Of a stretch of 64,000 nucleotides of DNA, positions 1-12,117 are shown piece after piece. The translations under genes and the position numbers were made by a program. The stretch covers positions 6,510,001 through 6,574,000 of the forward strand of contig OY744467.1 of NCBI GenBank assembly GCA_963556145.1, read 5' to 3'. The notes beneath the pieces were generated by a model that saw only the letters and a program-made list of their open reading frames with translations, did no database searches and was not told the DNA's origin. Numbering within the stretch: the stretch's first letter is position 1; each line of letters opens with the position of its first letter. This DNA is from Hygrocybe punicea. Taxonomy: Eukaryota > Basidiomycota > Agaricomycetes > Agaricales > Hygrophoraceae.

Positions 1-1654
1 GTAGACAATCCAAGGTCGAGCGTCATACGCGAGATGAAGTTAGAGGGCGACAGCCTAGAACAACTGGAGGAATATGCGGGGAACACCAAGAAGCGGGAGA
101 AAGAGCGCGAGACAGTGCGAGAAAAGTTGACGGAAATGCATATGGCTGCGAGAGAGGAAGCCCTGCAGCTCTCTACTCCATGGTTCATATTCGTGCGCTC
201 AAATATTGAGATGTCACGGTGGGACTGGTACTTGTCGTTGGTGCATGACCATCCAGTAAGCAGTCCAACGCTTACCCCGCTGCGCGCTGTCTTTCGGCCC
301 GCTCATTTATTGTTGACATTGGATTCTCGACCCGACGTCGTACCAATTCACACCTTGCTAGGCGGCATCTATTATGGGACACATGGCCTCAAGATCATCA
401 GACGACTCTGAGGTCTCAGTGGGAACAACGCACCATTTTCAGTAAATCTATGCTCAAGGTACTTTCGAAGGACGGCGACGCTGCTTTGGAGGAGTACCTG
501 CAGAACCAAAGGCGAGGTATGGATTACGTTTGCAGCAACAGCTACTACAAATCTCGGAGCGTGGTTTAAGTCAAGCTGATGCTTGCTCCAGTGGACACGC
601 CCATCGCGATGTTCTTCGTCACCGTCGTACATAACCCGGGATTATAAGTGTCCGCGGCAGGTCATTTACACCACGGCCCCCTGTACTTATCGTTAAGCTT
701 TTCAAGGTGAGACGTATCTCCTGACCATTGGCCACAAGATGCGTGCCTCGCTGGAGTGGAGGATCGATACCCTCTGGTGCCTGAACAATACAATAATCCA
801 GACCTGTGTCGACCAAGAGGGAGGCATCGAATGGCTCGATGTCAAAGGTGGGTTCACGAACATTGACGGCCGGTGCAAGCCAATCGCAAACAACCCCTGC
901 GACTGCCGTTCTGTTCTGGAGGCTGATGAAATTGAAGTTTTCGCTAAGTTTCGATGTGATACCGAGGATGGTCAACTTGGGCGTGAGGATGTACCCATGT
1001 GTCATTGCTCCAGAGCACATCTCGTGAAGGAAGAGGAAGGGATTGATTACGTGTCCGCAGTGGTCTACTTGATGCGAAGAGGTGTCACGATTGAATCCAA
1101 TGCCTGTGGGGTGGGGGCCATCTTCGGTGTTGAAAAAGTGGAGGTGGAGGAAGTGCAAAGGTCACTGGGTCAAGGTTTCTGTCACTTGCGACCCCACATC
1201 AGCGTCGGCCACCAGCCCTGACGTTGTTTCATACGAAGACTCTGCGGTTTTCAATGCCAAAACTAACCCTATGTTGGTTCGTATGGTGTAGGAAGAATTT
1301 CAGCCAGTCCCGTCAGGGAAAGACCCCATTCACATCCAAAACCCCAGTGGAGTGAGGGCACTACTGGTGTACCCCAAACAAAACTCATCATCTGTCAGCT
1401 AATCGTCGTTTCCGAGATATTCTTTGGACCAGTATCAAATACGAACCACGTAGATGGACCGCCTCCGATAGTGTAATATGCAGACCACCTTGAATCCCAG
1501 AATCATGATTGAGCGCAAAGACGTAGTCAGCTCATCTGTAATATGAAAAAAAGTTGAGATCGTTGAATTCAGTTTAACGGGAGACATACTTGTCGGAGTT
1601 CATGCATTCATGCAACGTTCATGGATTGGGAAACAGTCTAGGTGGGGACTCAGT
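1..1654. other. No firm gene; weak reading frames beside GH92 relic
   Basis: I cannot assign a gene here. A plus-strand frame at 34-411 (125 codons, charged N-terminal part) and a minus-strand frame at 619-1158 (179 codons) are open. The minus frame has protein-like composition and may continue, frameshifted, into 372-632. I recognise no family in either. The plus-strand frame 739-1221 overlaps the minus one and is probably its shadow. The sequence directly before 1655 could contain the eroded N-terminal half of the GH92 relic downstream, but I could not align it by eye. Confidence 0.3.
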
Positions 1655-2872
1655 CAGACTCCCTAATGGCAGAAGCTGTTGTGAAGGGTGTCAACGGGTT
1701 CGATTCCGAAAAGGCCTACGAAGCAGTGCTCAAAAATGCCAGTGTCTCCAATGAACGACCGAACAACATCGTGCGTACCCTCGATTGATATCTAGTGTTT
1801 CACTGATGTCAAAACAAGGTACTTTGATCGGGAGGAGGTTGTTCCGTTCAGGAATCATTTCTTGCTAAATACAAGCTTGCTGTAACCGCACAGAACGTGG
1901 GCTACGAAGTGCGTGCGGGCCTATCCTCAGAGTATGCGACCAAGGGCTGGGTCGCGTCCGACATTCACTCGAAAGCGGCATCTCGAACTTTGGACTATGC
2001 TTGTACGTGTGCCTCTCTTCTCTTTTTAGCCTATTGAACCCAACGCCCAACATAGATGACGACTATGCTGTGTCGGTTTTTGCTGTATTGAGCAAAACAG
2101 CGGATGCCGAGTTTTTAGGAGATCGGGCCAAAACAAGTGCATTCAGCATCTTCAACCCTGACACTGGTTTTATGGAGGCTAGGAATGCGGGCACAACGAT
2201 CATATGAACGAGGTCAGAGAAATAACTACTTGGAATCGAGTTTTTTGCACGCTGATCCGAGTGTGTATATTTCCCCCCTCCCCCTTGTGTAGCCTTCCCA
2301 TCACATTCAGTATCTATATTCTATGGCGAGGACAGCATCAAAAACTCAAGAGCGCGTCTGGGGGATTGCCAAGTCAAACTACAACAACAGCGTCAACGGC
2401 CTACCCGGTGTTCGTACCTTTCCCTCATGTTATTACCAAAACGCAACTGTGATTCACGAGTACTTATTTCTCATACTTCTTGGCAGAACGGGGACTGTGG
2501 CTAAATGAGCGTATGATATCTTTTCGCGGCTCTTGGTTTTTACCCCGTGAATCCCGTTTCGGGGGAATATGTCGTAGGCTCGTGCGTCCCCTTACCCATA
2601 TCCTGTATATATGTAGTGCCGTGCCTTCAGATTTGACAGACTATTCCGTGTACAGCCCATTCTATGACAAAGTCACGATCAACCTCCCTGGTGTTGCCAA
2701 TCCTCTAGTAATTTCGTCTCCTGGAGCACCCACCAATATCGCGTCAAGTCACTGACCAATGGGCAATTGGTGACTGATCCCATCATCACCCACGATCAGA
2801 TAGCTGGAGACTAGCTGGAGGCGGTGAGATTGTATTTGAGATGAGCGAGATGCCTCAGACTTCGGCAAGCCA
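1655..2872 (+). pseudogene. GH92 alpha-1,2-mannosidase pseudogene (C-terminal part)
   Basis: Peptide pieces read in order match the C-terminal half of fungal glycoside hydrolase family 92 alpha-mannosidases, which trim mannose from N-glycans. Pieces seen are SLMAEAVVKGVNGFDSEKAY (about 1663), VRAGLSSEYATKGWVASDIH (about 1910), DDYAVSVF and IFNPDTGFMEARNA (2054-2190), QERVWGIAKSNYNNSVNGLP (about 2346), ALGFYPVNPVSGEYVVGS (2529-2582), PFYDKVTINLPG (about 2660) and GGEIVFEMSEMPQ (about 2820). Introns are still visible, for example about 1999-2053. Reading frames shift repeatedly, and the GDCGQM-like motif near 2490-2510 now reads GDCG-stop-M (CAA to TAA). The N-terminal half is missing or unrecognisable. 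This is a recent relic of a host gene rather than a TE gene. Confidence 0.8.
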
Positions 2873-3175
2873 TGCCATTGTGGTGAGCGTCCGAGTCATT
2901 GCATTTTTTTCTGTTTGGCCAAATTGGGTCGATCTTGTTCCCAGTGCATTGCAAACCATGATTGCCACTGCCGCCTCGTTGAATGGATGTCCCCCCCCCT
3001 GCTGAACCCATGATGTCAAATCGTTGGCATAAGATTTAATTGGGTAAAGAGATGTTTGCGGTTCAAACCTTGGGTTAGGAAGGACTTCACATGACAACCA
3101 AGTGGGGAGGGAACATGTCATTGGTGATTTCACCGTGTATAATAACTCATCGATGCAGCAAAGCAGGCTTGTACA
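2873..3175. other. Intergenic; nothing recognised
   Basis: About 300 bases between the GH92 relic and the stop of the HNH gene. Small minus-strand frames (2855-3133) include a C-rich run and have no protein-like pattern. I see no RNA gene or repeat. Confidence 0.5.
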
Positions 3176-4833
3176 TTATAATGGGAGTACATGGGTGCCT
3201 CCGTGTGCTGTGATGTTCGGGTGGCTATCAAGATATGCCTGCTTTCGTCTTTGCACAACCTCTATACCAGGATACCATATGATATTTTCATAGTCAGAAG
3301 CGGTTGGTTCAATCTCAGAATTGACTAGATTCGATGTCATTAGCACAAATTCAGATGAGTTCAGCTCACACATACTGAGGAAAGGGTGATGACGACCTGC
3401 AACCCTCAGATCTTCTTCGATTTCACGAGCATCAGCCTCAAGTGAAGACCGACTATTATCTGGAGCCATTTTGAAAAGTACGTCAGAGAGCCAAACGTTG
3501 GGCCCCTGAGACAAAGCACCCAGTTGCTTGCGCTGGAGGGGTCGTCTGCCAGGTTGATATGTTCCACTTGTGTCAGCTTTGTCTTTGTCTTTGTCTTCAT
3601 CTTCGGAATTTTCCTCTTCATCTCTGTCCTTGTCTTTGCGTTTCCGCTTATGCATCCCTTGCGTATCTCCTCTTCCTCCGCCCCCTTCCTCGTTACTCGT
3701 GTCCGGGTTTGAATTTTGCATATCGATAAATTTAAACTCCTTTGGGTCTAATTTCGCTTCTGCGACTCGCTTGAAGACAGCCCAAGCAAATCGAGCATAC
3801 AGCGCCTCGTGAGATAGGTTGTGGTTGTGGTTGAAAATAACATTATGATAGCCATTGGCGAATTCTGAACTTTGGTCAAGGAAATGCACGGCGAGGCTAC
3901 CCCATTTTGGGGCAATAACGAACTGGGCTCGATCAAATCCACCGTAATGAAAGTCAAATCGAAGGGATAATAGGTTTTTTGGAGATCGATGATAATGGGC
4001 TTTTGGACCAAGATAGAATTGCATGTCATTGGTTTGCAACTGAAAACCCGGAGAGTAAGGTGGTGGGATAGACCGAAATAGTGTATTCTACGCACCCATT
4101 TCTCCTCATCTTTAGGAACCACATCGGCAGTTGTAAGCCACTCCGTCGATCCTGATACAAGACAGATATTATTATCCCTATCCTTAATTTTTTGACTGAG
4201 CGCTGTCCAATTAGAGGGCCACTTCTGATGTTGGGTTAAGGGCATAGATGAAGGTGTCACGGACCAGGAAGGAGGCATTTGTCGATGAGGAAAAGTCCAA
4301 CTTCGAAAATCACGGCATACGGGGTACAGTTTCTCAATGGAGTTGTCCAGATGGTAATAGTATGCACCGGGTGGGAGAATTGAATCCAGGGCAATGTCAA
4401 CCCGGTCAATATTACAGTCATGGGATTTGGACAGATATCCGGGCTTGTTATTGGCCAGAATTTGGCATGCGGTAACTACGGTTTCATGATGGATACCGAA
4501 GCTAAGTTCGGGACAAGGCAGTCGGTCGTACGCATAAAGAACAAAAAGGACGAGGCCATTAGCAGGATGACGGAGGGTAATAGAACCTGGGTCAGAAGGT
4601 GGGCCTTGTGGATCAAGGTTGATTTGCGGCCGATTACGAAGCAGGTGGCCTGTTATTGAGACATTGGAAGTCAGAGCTGATGTAGGGACACCACTTGCAT
4701 TTCCAGTGGGAGGGGTGGAATTTGATCCGCTTGGAATAGCTGATAATGAGAGATAGTTCATGTGAGGAATAGCTTCATGACAGTCGGACGCACAAGTGGG
4801 ACGGGGAATTGCCTTTTCTTTTCCCTTTCTCAT
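3176..4833 (-). CDS. HNH nuclease domain-containing protein (533 aa)
   Basis: Two exons, 4833-4096 and 4039-3176, joined by a 56-nt phase-0 intron (GTGCGT...TTTCAG), give 533 residues. The centre (about residues 218-300) resembles the HNH_2 domain common in agaricomycete proteins of unknown role. It has DRDNNICLVSG, then VPKDEEKW at the exon junction, then NLLSLRFDFH and FVIAPKWGSLAVHFL. The usual first His of the HNH core ('AHLVPK') reads TADVVPK here, so nuclease activity is doubtful. The last 100 residues or so are low-complexity and rich in Asp, Glu and Lys, ahead of a conserved-looking C-terminus. The start was chosen as the first ATG of the open frame. The substrate and role are unknown. 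This is inferred from motif memory, not from a search. Confidence 0.8.
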
Positions 4834-5306
4834 TGACTAAACTGGGAGACTGATTTTTCTGGAGAGAAACCTGCTGAGGTATCTGCTGTGAAATCAATTG
4901 CCAAGGGAGAGTTCAGTAGTATTTCACTGCCGGATATCTGCTGTGGCTGTGCTACAGGAACCAAAGCTGATTTATGTAAAGCTGGTCAAATAAATGAGCA
5001 AAGAATGATCCTATCGACTAATGTTGGCAGGACTGTTGCATGCTCAAATGTCCTCATAATTTTAGCTATTTTATTAGCACATTTACTACTCATGCCGGAG
5101 CTCCGAATCCGGAAGCAAATTTGAGAGCTTTTCCTTGCTCCGAATGTGACTCCGAACTTGAAGGATATGCAGGGAGATAATATTCTTGCTGACAAAATTA
5201 TGGGTACACTCGGGCTAAACGATGAGCACGACGCGAGGGATACGTAATGCACAGAGATAACCAAGGGTGTGTGTGTTTTTCTTGACAGTAAACGCCCCAA
5301 GATATC
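4834..5306. other. Intergenic region upstream of HNH gene
   Basis: About 470 bases hold the 5' flank of the HNH gene and the 3' flank of the fumarate reductase gene, both on the minus strand. Short frames on both strands (for example 4888-5124) have no recognisable product. I see no repeat or RNA. Confidence 0.4.
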
Positions 5307-7474
5307 TTATGGCTTCACTCTACCAATGATGGAGTCGGGTGCATATCTTGGAATGACCTGACAAAAAACAAAACGTCATTCAAACACTGTCGAAAAAAGC
5401 AAAAAAGCTGCGGGCCATACCTTGGGATCGTGGAGCATGTTAAACTCTTCCGTGGCATCGCGGCCAGCATACAACAGGATCGCCTTCTCGCCTCCAGGGT
5501 GATCAGGCAGGAACTGGAAGCACGCATGGAAAAATCAACTTTTGAGTGCATCGGGCCGATTACAAAAACGCACCGACGTAACATCCAGCACCTGGCCATC
5601 AACAACCACCCACACGTCATCCTTCTTGTTATGCGCCGCAACCTCCTCCATAGTATATGATTTCGAGCCAGCGCTAGTTTTGCTCTCCTCTTGTGGTACC
5701 GCTGGAGCTGCTACAGAGGCTGACGTTGTTGGTCCAAGTTGTCCGGCAATCGCACTCAGCCTCCCACCCGCTTTCGCGACCATGGCGCTTGATAGTTGTA
5801 ACATATACGCGGCGGCGCTGTCACCAGACACACGACCAAATACCACACAACCAAGGAGCGACGAACCACCAAGGCGGTTAGCACCATGTACTCCTCCAGC
5901 AACTTCGCCAGCAGCGAAAAGACCTGGGATGGGCTTGCCGTCGGTTCCAAGCACACGGGACTCCGGGTCGATCTCAAGCCCACCCATGGTGTAATGCAGC
6001 ACGGGTGTCATGATGGCCACGTTGAAGAAATCGTTCATAGTCCATTCACCGTTCGAGAAGAACTAAAATACACGATCGGTGTATTGTCAAGCAACTTGGG
6101 AGAGACGACACATACTTTTTTTCCAAATGGATCCTTTTTCGATTTGGCACCGACGTTGTAGGAATCAAAGGTCTTTTTGATGACTTCAGGCTGCAGATTC
6201 ATCTCTTTGGCCAAAGCGTCTCCACTTTCGAAACGTTTCATTAGACCACGACCGACATAATGTTTGCAATGCCATTCGATTTCTTTTGACGCTTGGCCAT
6301 TGAGGATTAGGCGGATAGGATACTAGGCGGAGCATCGCATCAGAAACGATGTTCACTCAAGACAAGGCTGATTTTCTGACCTTGCCGTTTTCCCAAATTT
6401 TACCAGTAACGAAATCACGGTGTTGGAGCTCATCTACAAAACGCTGACCGCGATTATCCACGAGCAGCCCACCCACACCTCTCAATGCCTCTGCAGCAAG
6501 GAATTTAACCTTGGCATCGGGTTCCTTTGGGTCAACGAGCCCGGTCGGATGCACTTGCACCTTTTCTAGGTCAACGCCTCGAGCACCGATTGCCATAGCC
6601 AACTTCTGGCCATCTCCGGTGCAGTGTTCCCCATTTGTCGTTGAGAGATCCCACAGTTCCGGGCGGTACTTTTTGAGGAGGGAGTCGGAGGTGAAATCTG
6701 CCGCATACCCGCCTGTGGCCAGGATTACGGGGCCGTACGCTGTTTCGGTCTTGCCTTTGAGCTCATACTCGGCGCCGATGACGGCTCCAGACTGATCCTT
6801 GAGAAGTTTAATGACGCGGGCTTTCTTTAGTATTTTTACACGGTCTGGGTTGCTGACAGCGAGATCCTCAAGACGTTCCATTTGAGCGTATGTGATGACC
6901 TTGGTTGTTTTTTTAAAAAAAACACAGGTCGAAATGGAAATAGCGAGAATCACTGACCATGCCAGGGAATTGGGCATCACCTCTATGCGTACGAGGTTGG
7001 CTGTGACCACCTAACCGAGCGACCTTGGAGAGATCGAGGGCGAATACGTCTTGAAGCCAATTGACCGCGTCACCAGAGCGACCGGTCAGCACTCTGATTA
7101 AATCATCACGAGCAAGGTCACGGGCCTGTAAATTATGTTCACTGGTCAGATGGGCTGGGCAGACGGAACACTAGGGGTGTATAACCGACTGATTTCTTGG
7201 TATCATCGAAGAATATTTTGGCGTTGTCCGGGATGCCATTCTCTTGCTGTGTCTGCGTCCCGGCGCCGTTAATGCCAGAAGTAGCCTTTGTTGAGTTTCC
7301 ACCCATGAACCTGAGCGTTGATCAGCTTTCTCCACAACTGTAGTTTCCTTTGGAAATGAGTTATCCGGCTTACCCTTGTTTGTCAAGAAGCAGAACATTG
7401 GCGCCGCGCTCCAAGAGAGTGTGAGCAGCAGAGAGACCTGCGAGACCACCACCGACGACGATTACTTGAGCCAT
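5307..7474 (-). CDS. Fumarate reductase (NADH, Osm1-type) with C-terminal cytochrome b5 domain
   Basis: Eight exons (7474-7374, 7310-7190, 7125-6958, 6899-6381, 6322-6116, 6062-5574, 5513-5421, 5357-5307) give a 582-residue protein; introns are 53-64 nt and every junction keeps frame. The N-terminus is a Rossmann FAD-binding fold ([20 protein letters not shown]). [20 protein letters not shown] and HPTG near residue 247 fit the flavoprotein family of soluble fumarate reductases, which reduce fumarate to succinate and reoxidise FADH2 or NADH under low oxygen. After a short Ala/Ser-rich linker, residues about 495-582 form a cytochrome b5 heme domain with the axial-ligand motif HPGG (His540) and a second His at about 563. 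The fusion is known in fungal Osm1 relatives. No signal peptide is evident, so the protein is probably cytosolic, though localisation is uncertain. It lies in tandem with the kinase gene upstream. Confidence 0.93.
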
Positions 7475-7767
7475 TGGCGAAATAAGGATGGCGGTTTGAA
7501 AGGAGAACTAAAGAATCCCCTGATGGACGGCTCTTGGGTCTTATACGGCAAAGCTGCTACGAAATCACAGACAACCATGTGATTGTCGCTGTGATTTCAC
7601 GCTCCGCCGGATCCCGCCGAAGCGGCCGAATTGCTGAACTGCCGGCGTGACGGCGTTGTTCCGGAGTAAGCCGATGGATCGGCAAGCCTTTGCTGACCAC
7701 CAGCGCAAAACAACCGGTGAATTTTTCATGTGGAATCTTTTGGTCAAAAAAAAAGAGAGTATATTAT

Positions 7768-8872
7768 TTATATACGGCATGCACGAACCAAAGCCTCACA
7801 ACAAGTCTGTACTAACCCGTCCATGTCCATCTGCAAACCTTCCAACACGACCAACCGCCCCTGGTCCTTGCGAACTTGGCCATGCTCAACGTCCTCGTTT
7901 TCAAATATGCCCCGGTGTGCATCGACGTATGCGGGGTAGACGATTTGATCCCAGTACATTGGGGGATCGCGCCAAAGCGAACCTTCTGGGTCCGATTGCT
8001 CTCCAGATCGGCAGGGGGCGGGTTGAACGAGGGTGGAAGGCGAATTACAAGGGGCGGTAACGTGATGAAGAACGTGAACTTTGGGCATACGAGGGAAGCG
8101 GTCGGATGTTCTCACCTGCCGTATGATACCCATGTCGTTCGTGCCGTCTTTGTTTCAAGACATCGTGAGGCACTCGTAAAAATATTTGCAAGTCTAACTG
8201 ATCCATCACGTCCTAAAAATATGCAGCAAAAAAAAAAAGCAATGGTGTAGCACTGGCCCGTACGTACCTGGTTCCAGTATAACAAAAACCCATCCACCAA
8301 TCCCCACACTATGGACTCTCCCTCCTTTTGACGCTTAGCCTTGAATTGGTCAAAAAGAGCCTTCCATTTATCCACCGCCTCTGCTCCAAGAGGTATTTCC
8401 TTCTGCTCGTTTAGGTGGTCGTGACTCCGATGACCGGGCGGGATTTGGCCTGTTGCCTTGAACTGACGAAGGAATGAGGTGAATCGGGGCCAGTCGATTG
8501 CTCCTGAAGCTGAGTCCCAGTCTTGCACATGATATACGGGGTGGATGGGAATTAGTTTCTGTGCCTGTGCAAGATGAGTGGAAGAGGAGAGAATGGTGTC
8601 TAGGTCCACTTGCCGGTGCAAAATCCTAACAAGTACCAATTCAGCAACAGTGAAAACGAAACAAAAAAATTGCCAAGGAAGGATACTCACATCCTGATGA
8701 ATTATAACGCTCTCAGAGAGAATACGGTTCAAATGTTTGGCGAGCGTTGTTTTACCAGAGCAAGTCGCCCCTCTAAGAGATCATCAGGTAAGGGATCAAA
8801 CCACCAGTAATGAACTACACACCCGATCCCAACCAGGATGACTCTTGTCACACTCCCTGTATTTTTCTCCAT
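7768..8872 (-). CDS. Nicotinamide riboside kinase (NRK1-like)
   Basis: Six exons (8872-8823, 8772-8691, 8625-8614, 8564-8268, 8212-8116, 7985-7768) give 251 residues. The enzyme phosphorylates nicotinamide riboside to NMN in NAD salvage. Seen directly: a Walker A motif GGATCSGKT at residues 17-25, the substrate-site segment IIHQD-DFAP, IPIHPVYHVQDWDS, the Walker B-like VDGFLLYW, and the lid Arg cluster LKQRRHERHGYHT followed by DPPMYWDQIVYPAYV. All match the uridine kinase-like NRK family. Exon 3 is only 12 nt (Asp-Phe-Ala-Pro), and the intron after it starts with GC (GCAAGT) rather than GT. The exon 4 acceptor could instead lie 6 nt downstream (first base 8558), removing two residues. The start is the only ATG giving the P-loop in frame. 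Intron 5 (130 nt) is long for this locus. Confidence 0.9.
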
Positions 8873-9101
8873 TATCTCGCGGGAGAGTCCTGTGCGCTGT
8901 CTAAGTGGAACGCAGGCCGAGTACTACCGCCAATAATTTGGTGTGATGATGGTGGCAGCCTCTGGACTATAATATCGTTCCCACGATGTGGGTTGCCCAT
9001 CCATACACTGGCAGAGGGAAACTTGGGCATAAGACTTAAGCGCTTAAGCTTGGAATAATACTAAAGGTACAAAGCTTGCGAGTGAAACGCGGGGTACATC
9101 G

Positions 9102-9790
9102 TCACGCCGAAGAATGTTTTCCGACCTCCTCAGAAACTTTAACAGCCTTGTCTGCGCCGCTTCTCTTGGTCTCGTCCGCCTTCGCGCTTCCCCACCTCCA
9201 CCAGTCGAACCAGCCGGCCTTTACGTCGTTCGTCATCTTACTTGCAGTTATTTTACCCTCGGCATACTTGCGTTCAATGTCGGTTTTCGCCTCCTCGTAT
9301 TTGGCTTGGGTGTCCGCCACATCTTGACGTGCTCGGCCCTCGACGTCTGCGAGTTTTGCCACGCTCGCCGCCTTGGACCAAAGTTATACAGAGTAGTGGT
9401 CGATTAGAATAGATGAATAAAACGTACCTTTGCATCAGCATACTTTTCCTTGCCTTGGGCTAAGACGTCATGCGCGCGGGACCTACTGGCATCAGCGAAC
9501 CCTTTCGCCTTGGACACGACGGCTTCTTCCTCCGTTTTGACTTTCTCCTTCACCTGCTGCACATCTCCAGGGTTATTGAGATACCAATAGCCACCGGCTG
9601 CCGCTGCAGTCCCTGCGGCGAGGAGGAGAAGAGTGTTGTTGGAGCGTTGTTTATCGGAAGCTGGTTGTTGAGGTGGAGTTGTCGTGTACGATCTGGTAGC
9701 GTTGAGCGAAGAGGGAGACGGGAGACGGAAAGACTTGGTGGTCGCAGGACCGGTGAAGTGAGCGATGCAGCGAGCGATGGACATGGACAT
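9102..9790 (-). CDS. Mitochondrial-type single-pass membrane protein, LEA-like helix
   Basis: Two exons, 9790-9428 and 9371-9102, with a 56-nt phase-0 intron, give 210 residues. The first 35-40 residues are rich in Ser, Arg and Thr with no acidic residue, like a mitochondrial presequence. A transmembrane segment with GTAAAAGGYWYL follows at about 51-72. The rest is a long charged helix rich in Lys, Ala, Glu and Asp, with repeated heptad-like patterns (ADASRSRAHDVLAQGKEKYA). A WFDWWRWGS patch follows near residue 180. The layout recalls fungal proteins labelled 'calcofluor white hypersensitive protein', whose biochemical role is unclear. I infer a mitochondrial membrane protein with a LEA-like soluble tail. 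It is transcribed away from the coiled-coil gene that starts 125 bases upstream. Confidence 0.75.
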
Positions 9791-9914
9791 GGTTTTAGGT
9801 CAAGAACGTGACGTCAGACTTGAATATTGAAATATAAATTAAAAATCAGACCAGGTACATAGCAACTGCTACGGTGGCAGCGACTGTAGCCTAGAGCCCG
9901 AGCCCGAGTCAGAC
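9791..9914. promoter_or_regulatory. Short shared divergent promoter region
   Basis: Only 124 bases separate the start codons of the two divergent genes at 9790 (-) and 9915 (+). Both promoters must overlap here or lie in the neighbouring 5' regions. An AT-rich stretch (about 9825-9850) is the only TATA-like tract. Co-regulation is possible but not shown by sequence. Confidence 0.4.
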
Positions 9915-12117
9915 ATGGATTCAAATCCTTTACCCCCAATCCCGTTCCCATCACAGATGCCCCCACGGGCCCCACCAGATAATATCCCTAAAAAAAGTCG
10001 GAAATCCAAAGACAGCACCCGCGACTCCAAACGCTTTTCTCGCTCAACTCGCGAGGTCGTTCGTCTCTTACTCGACGAGGAACTCGAATCTAATGCCCTC
10101 CAGCAAACACTCATGCAAGTCACCGAACAACTGAGGGCCGAGAAGCAACGCGCAGATGATGCTGAACGCCTGGCCAGGGATGCCGTGGCTCGTATGAAGA
10201 TTCTCAACGACGCTCGCGTCGCGGCTCAGCAGGATGCTTCCCGGGCGAACAGGGAGTTGCAGCTATACAAATTTCAGTTGGGCACCGCCCAAAACGAAAT
10301 TCACAAGGCCCAAAAGATCCTGGACACAATAGAAGCTCAACGGAATCAGGCTGAAGCGGAGGCCGCCAGAGCGAGGACAACTGCGAGACAACTACGCCAG
10401 GAAAAGGTCATCGCTCAAGCGAGAGAAGAAGGGAGGAGGGTGGGTTTGCAGGAAGGTCTCGAGAGAGGCAGGGATCTCGGTTACCAGCAAGGTCGAGTCA
10501 CAGGCTATTCCCATGGGCGGGCCAATGCAGAACGCGAGTTGCAGCGAGAAGAGGAAATTAGGATTCCTTCGCCTGAAGAACGTGAAGAACAGATCCCTGA
10601 TCCCGTCACTGCAATACCGCCACCGGCATCCCCTGGGCGCAGAGTGGACATTGCGATTCATCCACCCCTGACTGCGGCACCAACACATCAAGCTGCACCG
10701 GTTCCTAGACCAGTCGAGCACGACCAAATCCGACCGATTGTCATTCACAATGTTCCCCCTTCTCCCCACCACCCACCTGTTGACATTCCTCCCGACAATT
10801 GGATTCCCCGATCAGATGGAGACTCCGTGATACGCCTTCCGCCACCCCATGAACTATCACGGCTTCCACAAAGTCCGGTCCTGTCATTGCCACTCCCACC
10901 CCCGCCGGTGGAAGAGCCTGCATTGATGATACCAGCGCCTATTATACAAAGACCAGAATCCACCTCTTCTATTCCTCGATCTGACTCCTCTACACCTCGT
11001 CAACGTCGAGGCCGCCGTCACTCCTCACCTGAGTCGAGTTCTACGACCATCTCACAACTCGACATGCTTAACGCGCCCACTCATTATCCCACACATGCAA
11101 ATGCTGGGAGTCCCTTGAGTGTAATCCAGGAGGTGCTCAGCGTACAAGCAAGTCCGCATCATACGACCACTAGCGAAGGATCACTTGGTCCGTCTCGGGT
11201 GAGTAAGACGCAAAAATGGTGTAATGCATCTCTCAGTATTACATGTTTAATTCAGAACGGAAGCTTGTCTAATCTATTGCAAATAACGACGCCCACCCCC
11301 CACTCTACGGTGCCTAGTATAAGCAACTTGGAGGACGGCGCGCGTCGGCACGAGCGATATCGTCGGGGTAGCCCATCCTCGGACTCATCAGACTCCAGTA
11401 TGGCCAAATCGCGGTCGCGTTCGCAGCGTTTCCAAGACCGACGAGAAAGCAGTTCGTCCGTTAGCACGGCCATTGGCATCACCATTGAACCGCCAGTATG
11501 TTAATTCCCTACTTGTGTTGACTGACTTCACTTTCACTTCTTCCATGAAACAGTCGCGACCGCACTCGAACTCGTCTATGAACCCTGATGCAATTCGTCC
11601 CTTTGGCGGCTTTCTCAGTCCAGCTGACGCCAACCGACCTGTTCCTCTTCCTGATCGGCGTGATACGCCAACCGGTCCACCAATAATGGTTCCAAACGCA
11701 ACTGGCAGTCCGATCATGTTACCTGATGACGAGCTTCCGCTTGGATTTGTGCCTAGTGGCCCCTTTACGCCTCTCCCGATGTCACTGCCGCTATCTGGGA
11801 CCGCATCTCCGGTGAACGCCTTTAGTATACTGGGCAGTTTCGGGACACCAACTCCTGAGCCTAATGTCAACGGTATTGGGAGTGGTCGTACAAGTCGAAA
11901 TTCTCAACCTACACGTCATGATGACATTGTGATACCACAAATACCCTTGGGTCCTGTAGACTCGGATGATGATGCTGCCTCGTCCAGTAGCCAAGATACG
12001 TTAACGACCCACCCTGCGGGAAGATCTCGTTTAAACGCCCCACTTGAAGTTCCGCCAGTGGAAGCCCCACGGCCAATAGAAGCTCCAACACGGGTTCAAG
12101 CTACCGCATCACGGTGA
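9915..12117 (+). CDS. Coiled-coil protein with long disordered Pro/Ser-rich tail
   Basis: Exons 9915-11198, 11256-11495 and 11554-12117 give 695 residues; both junctions keep frame. Intron 1 (57 nt) has no stop and is a multiple of three, so its retention would also be translatable. Residues about 45-170 form a strong coiled coil (LEESNALQQTL-like heptads, then repeated Ala/Arg/Glu/Gln). A Gly-Arg-rich segment (GRRVGLQEGLERGRDLGYQQ, about residues 175-195) follows. The remaining 480 residues are disordered, rich in Pro, Ser and Asp, with SR/RS clusters near 11370-11450. I do not recognise a family; similar architecture is common in basidiomycete proteins of unknown function. The C-terminus is uncertain: the open frame at about 12590-12730, ending LSWYNATRPLAQ-stop, could be a further exon of this gene. 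Confidence 0.7.
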
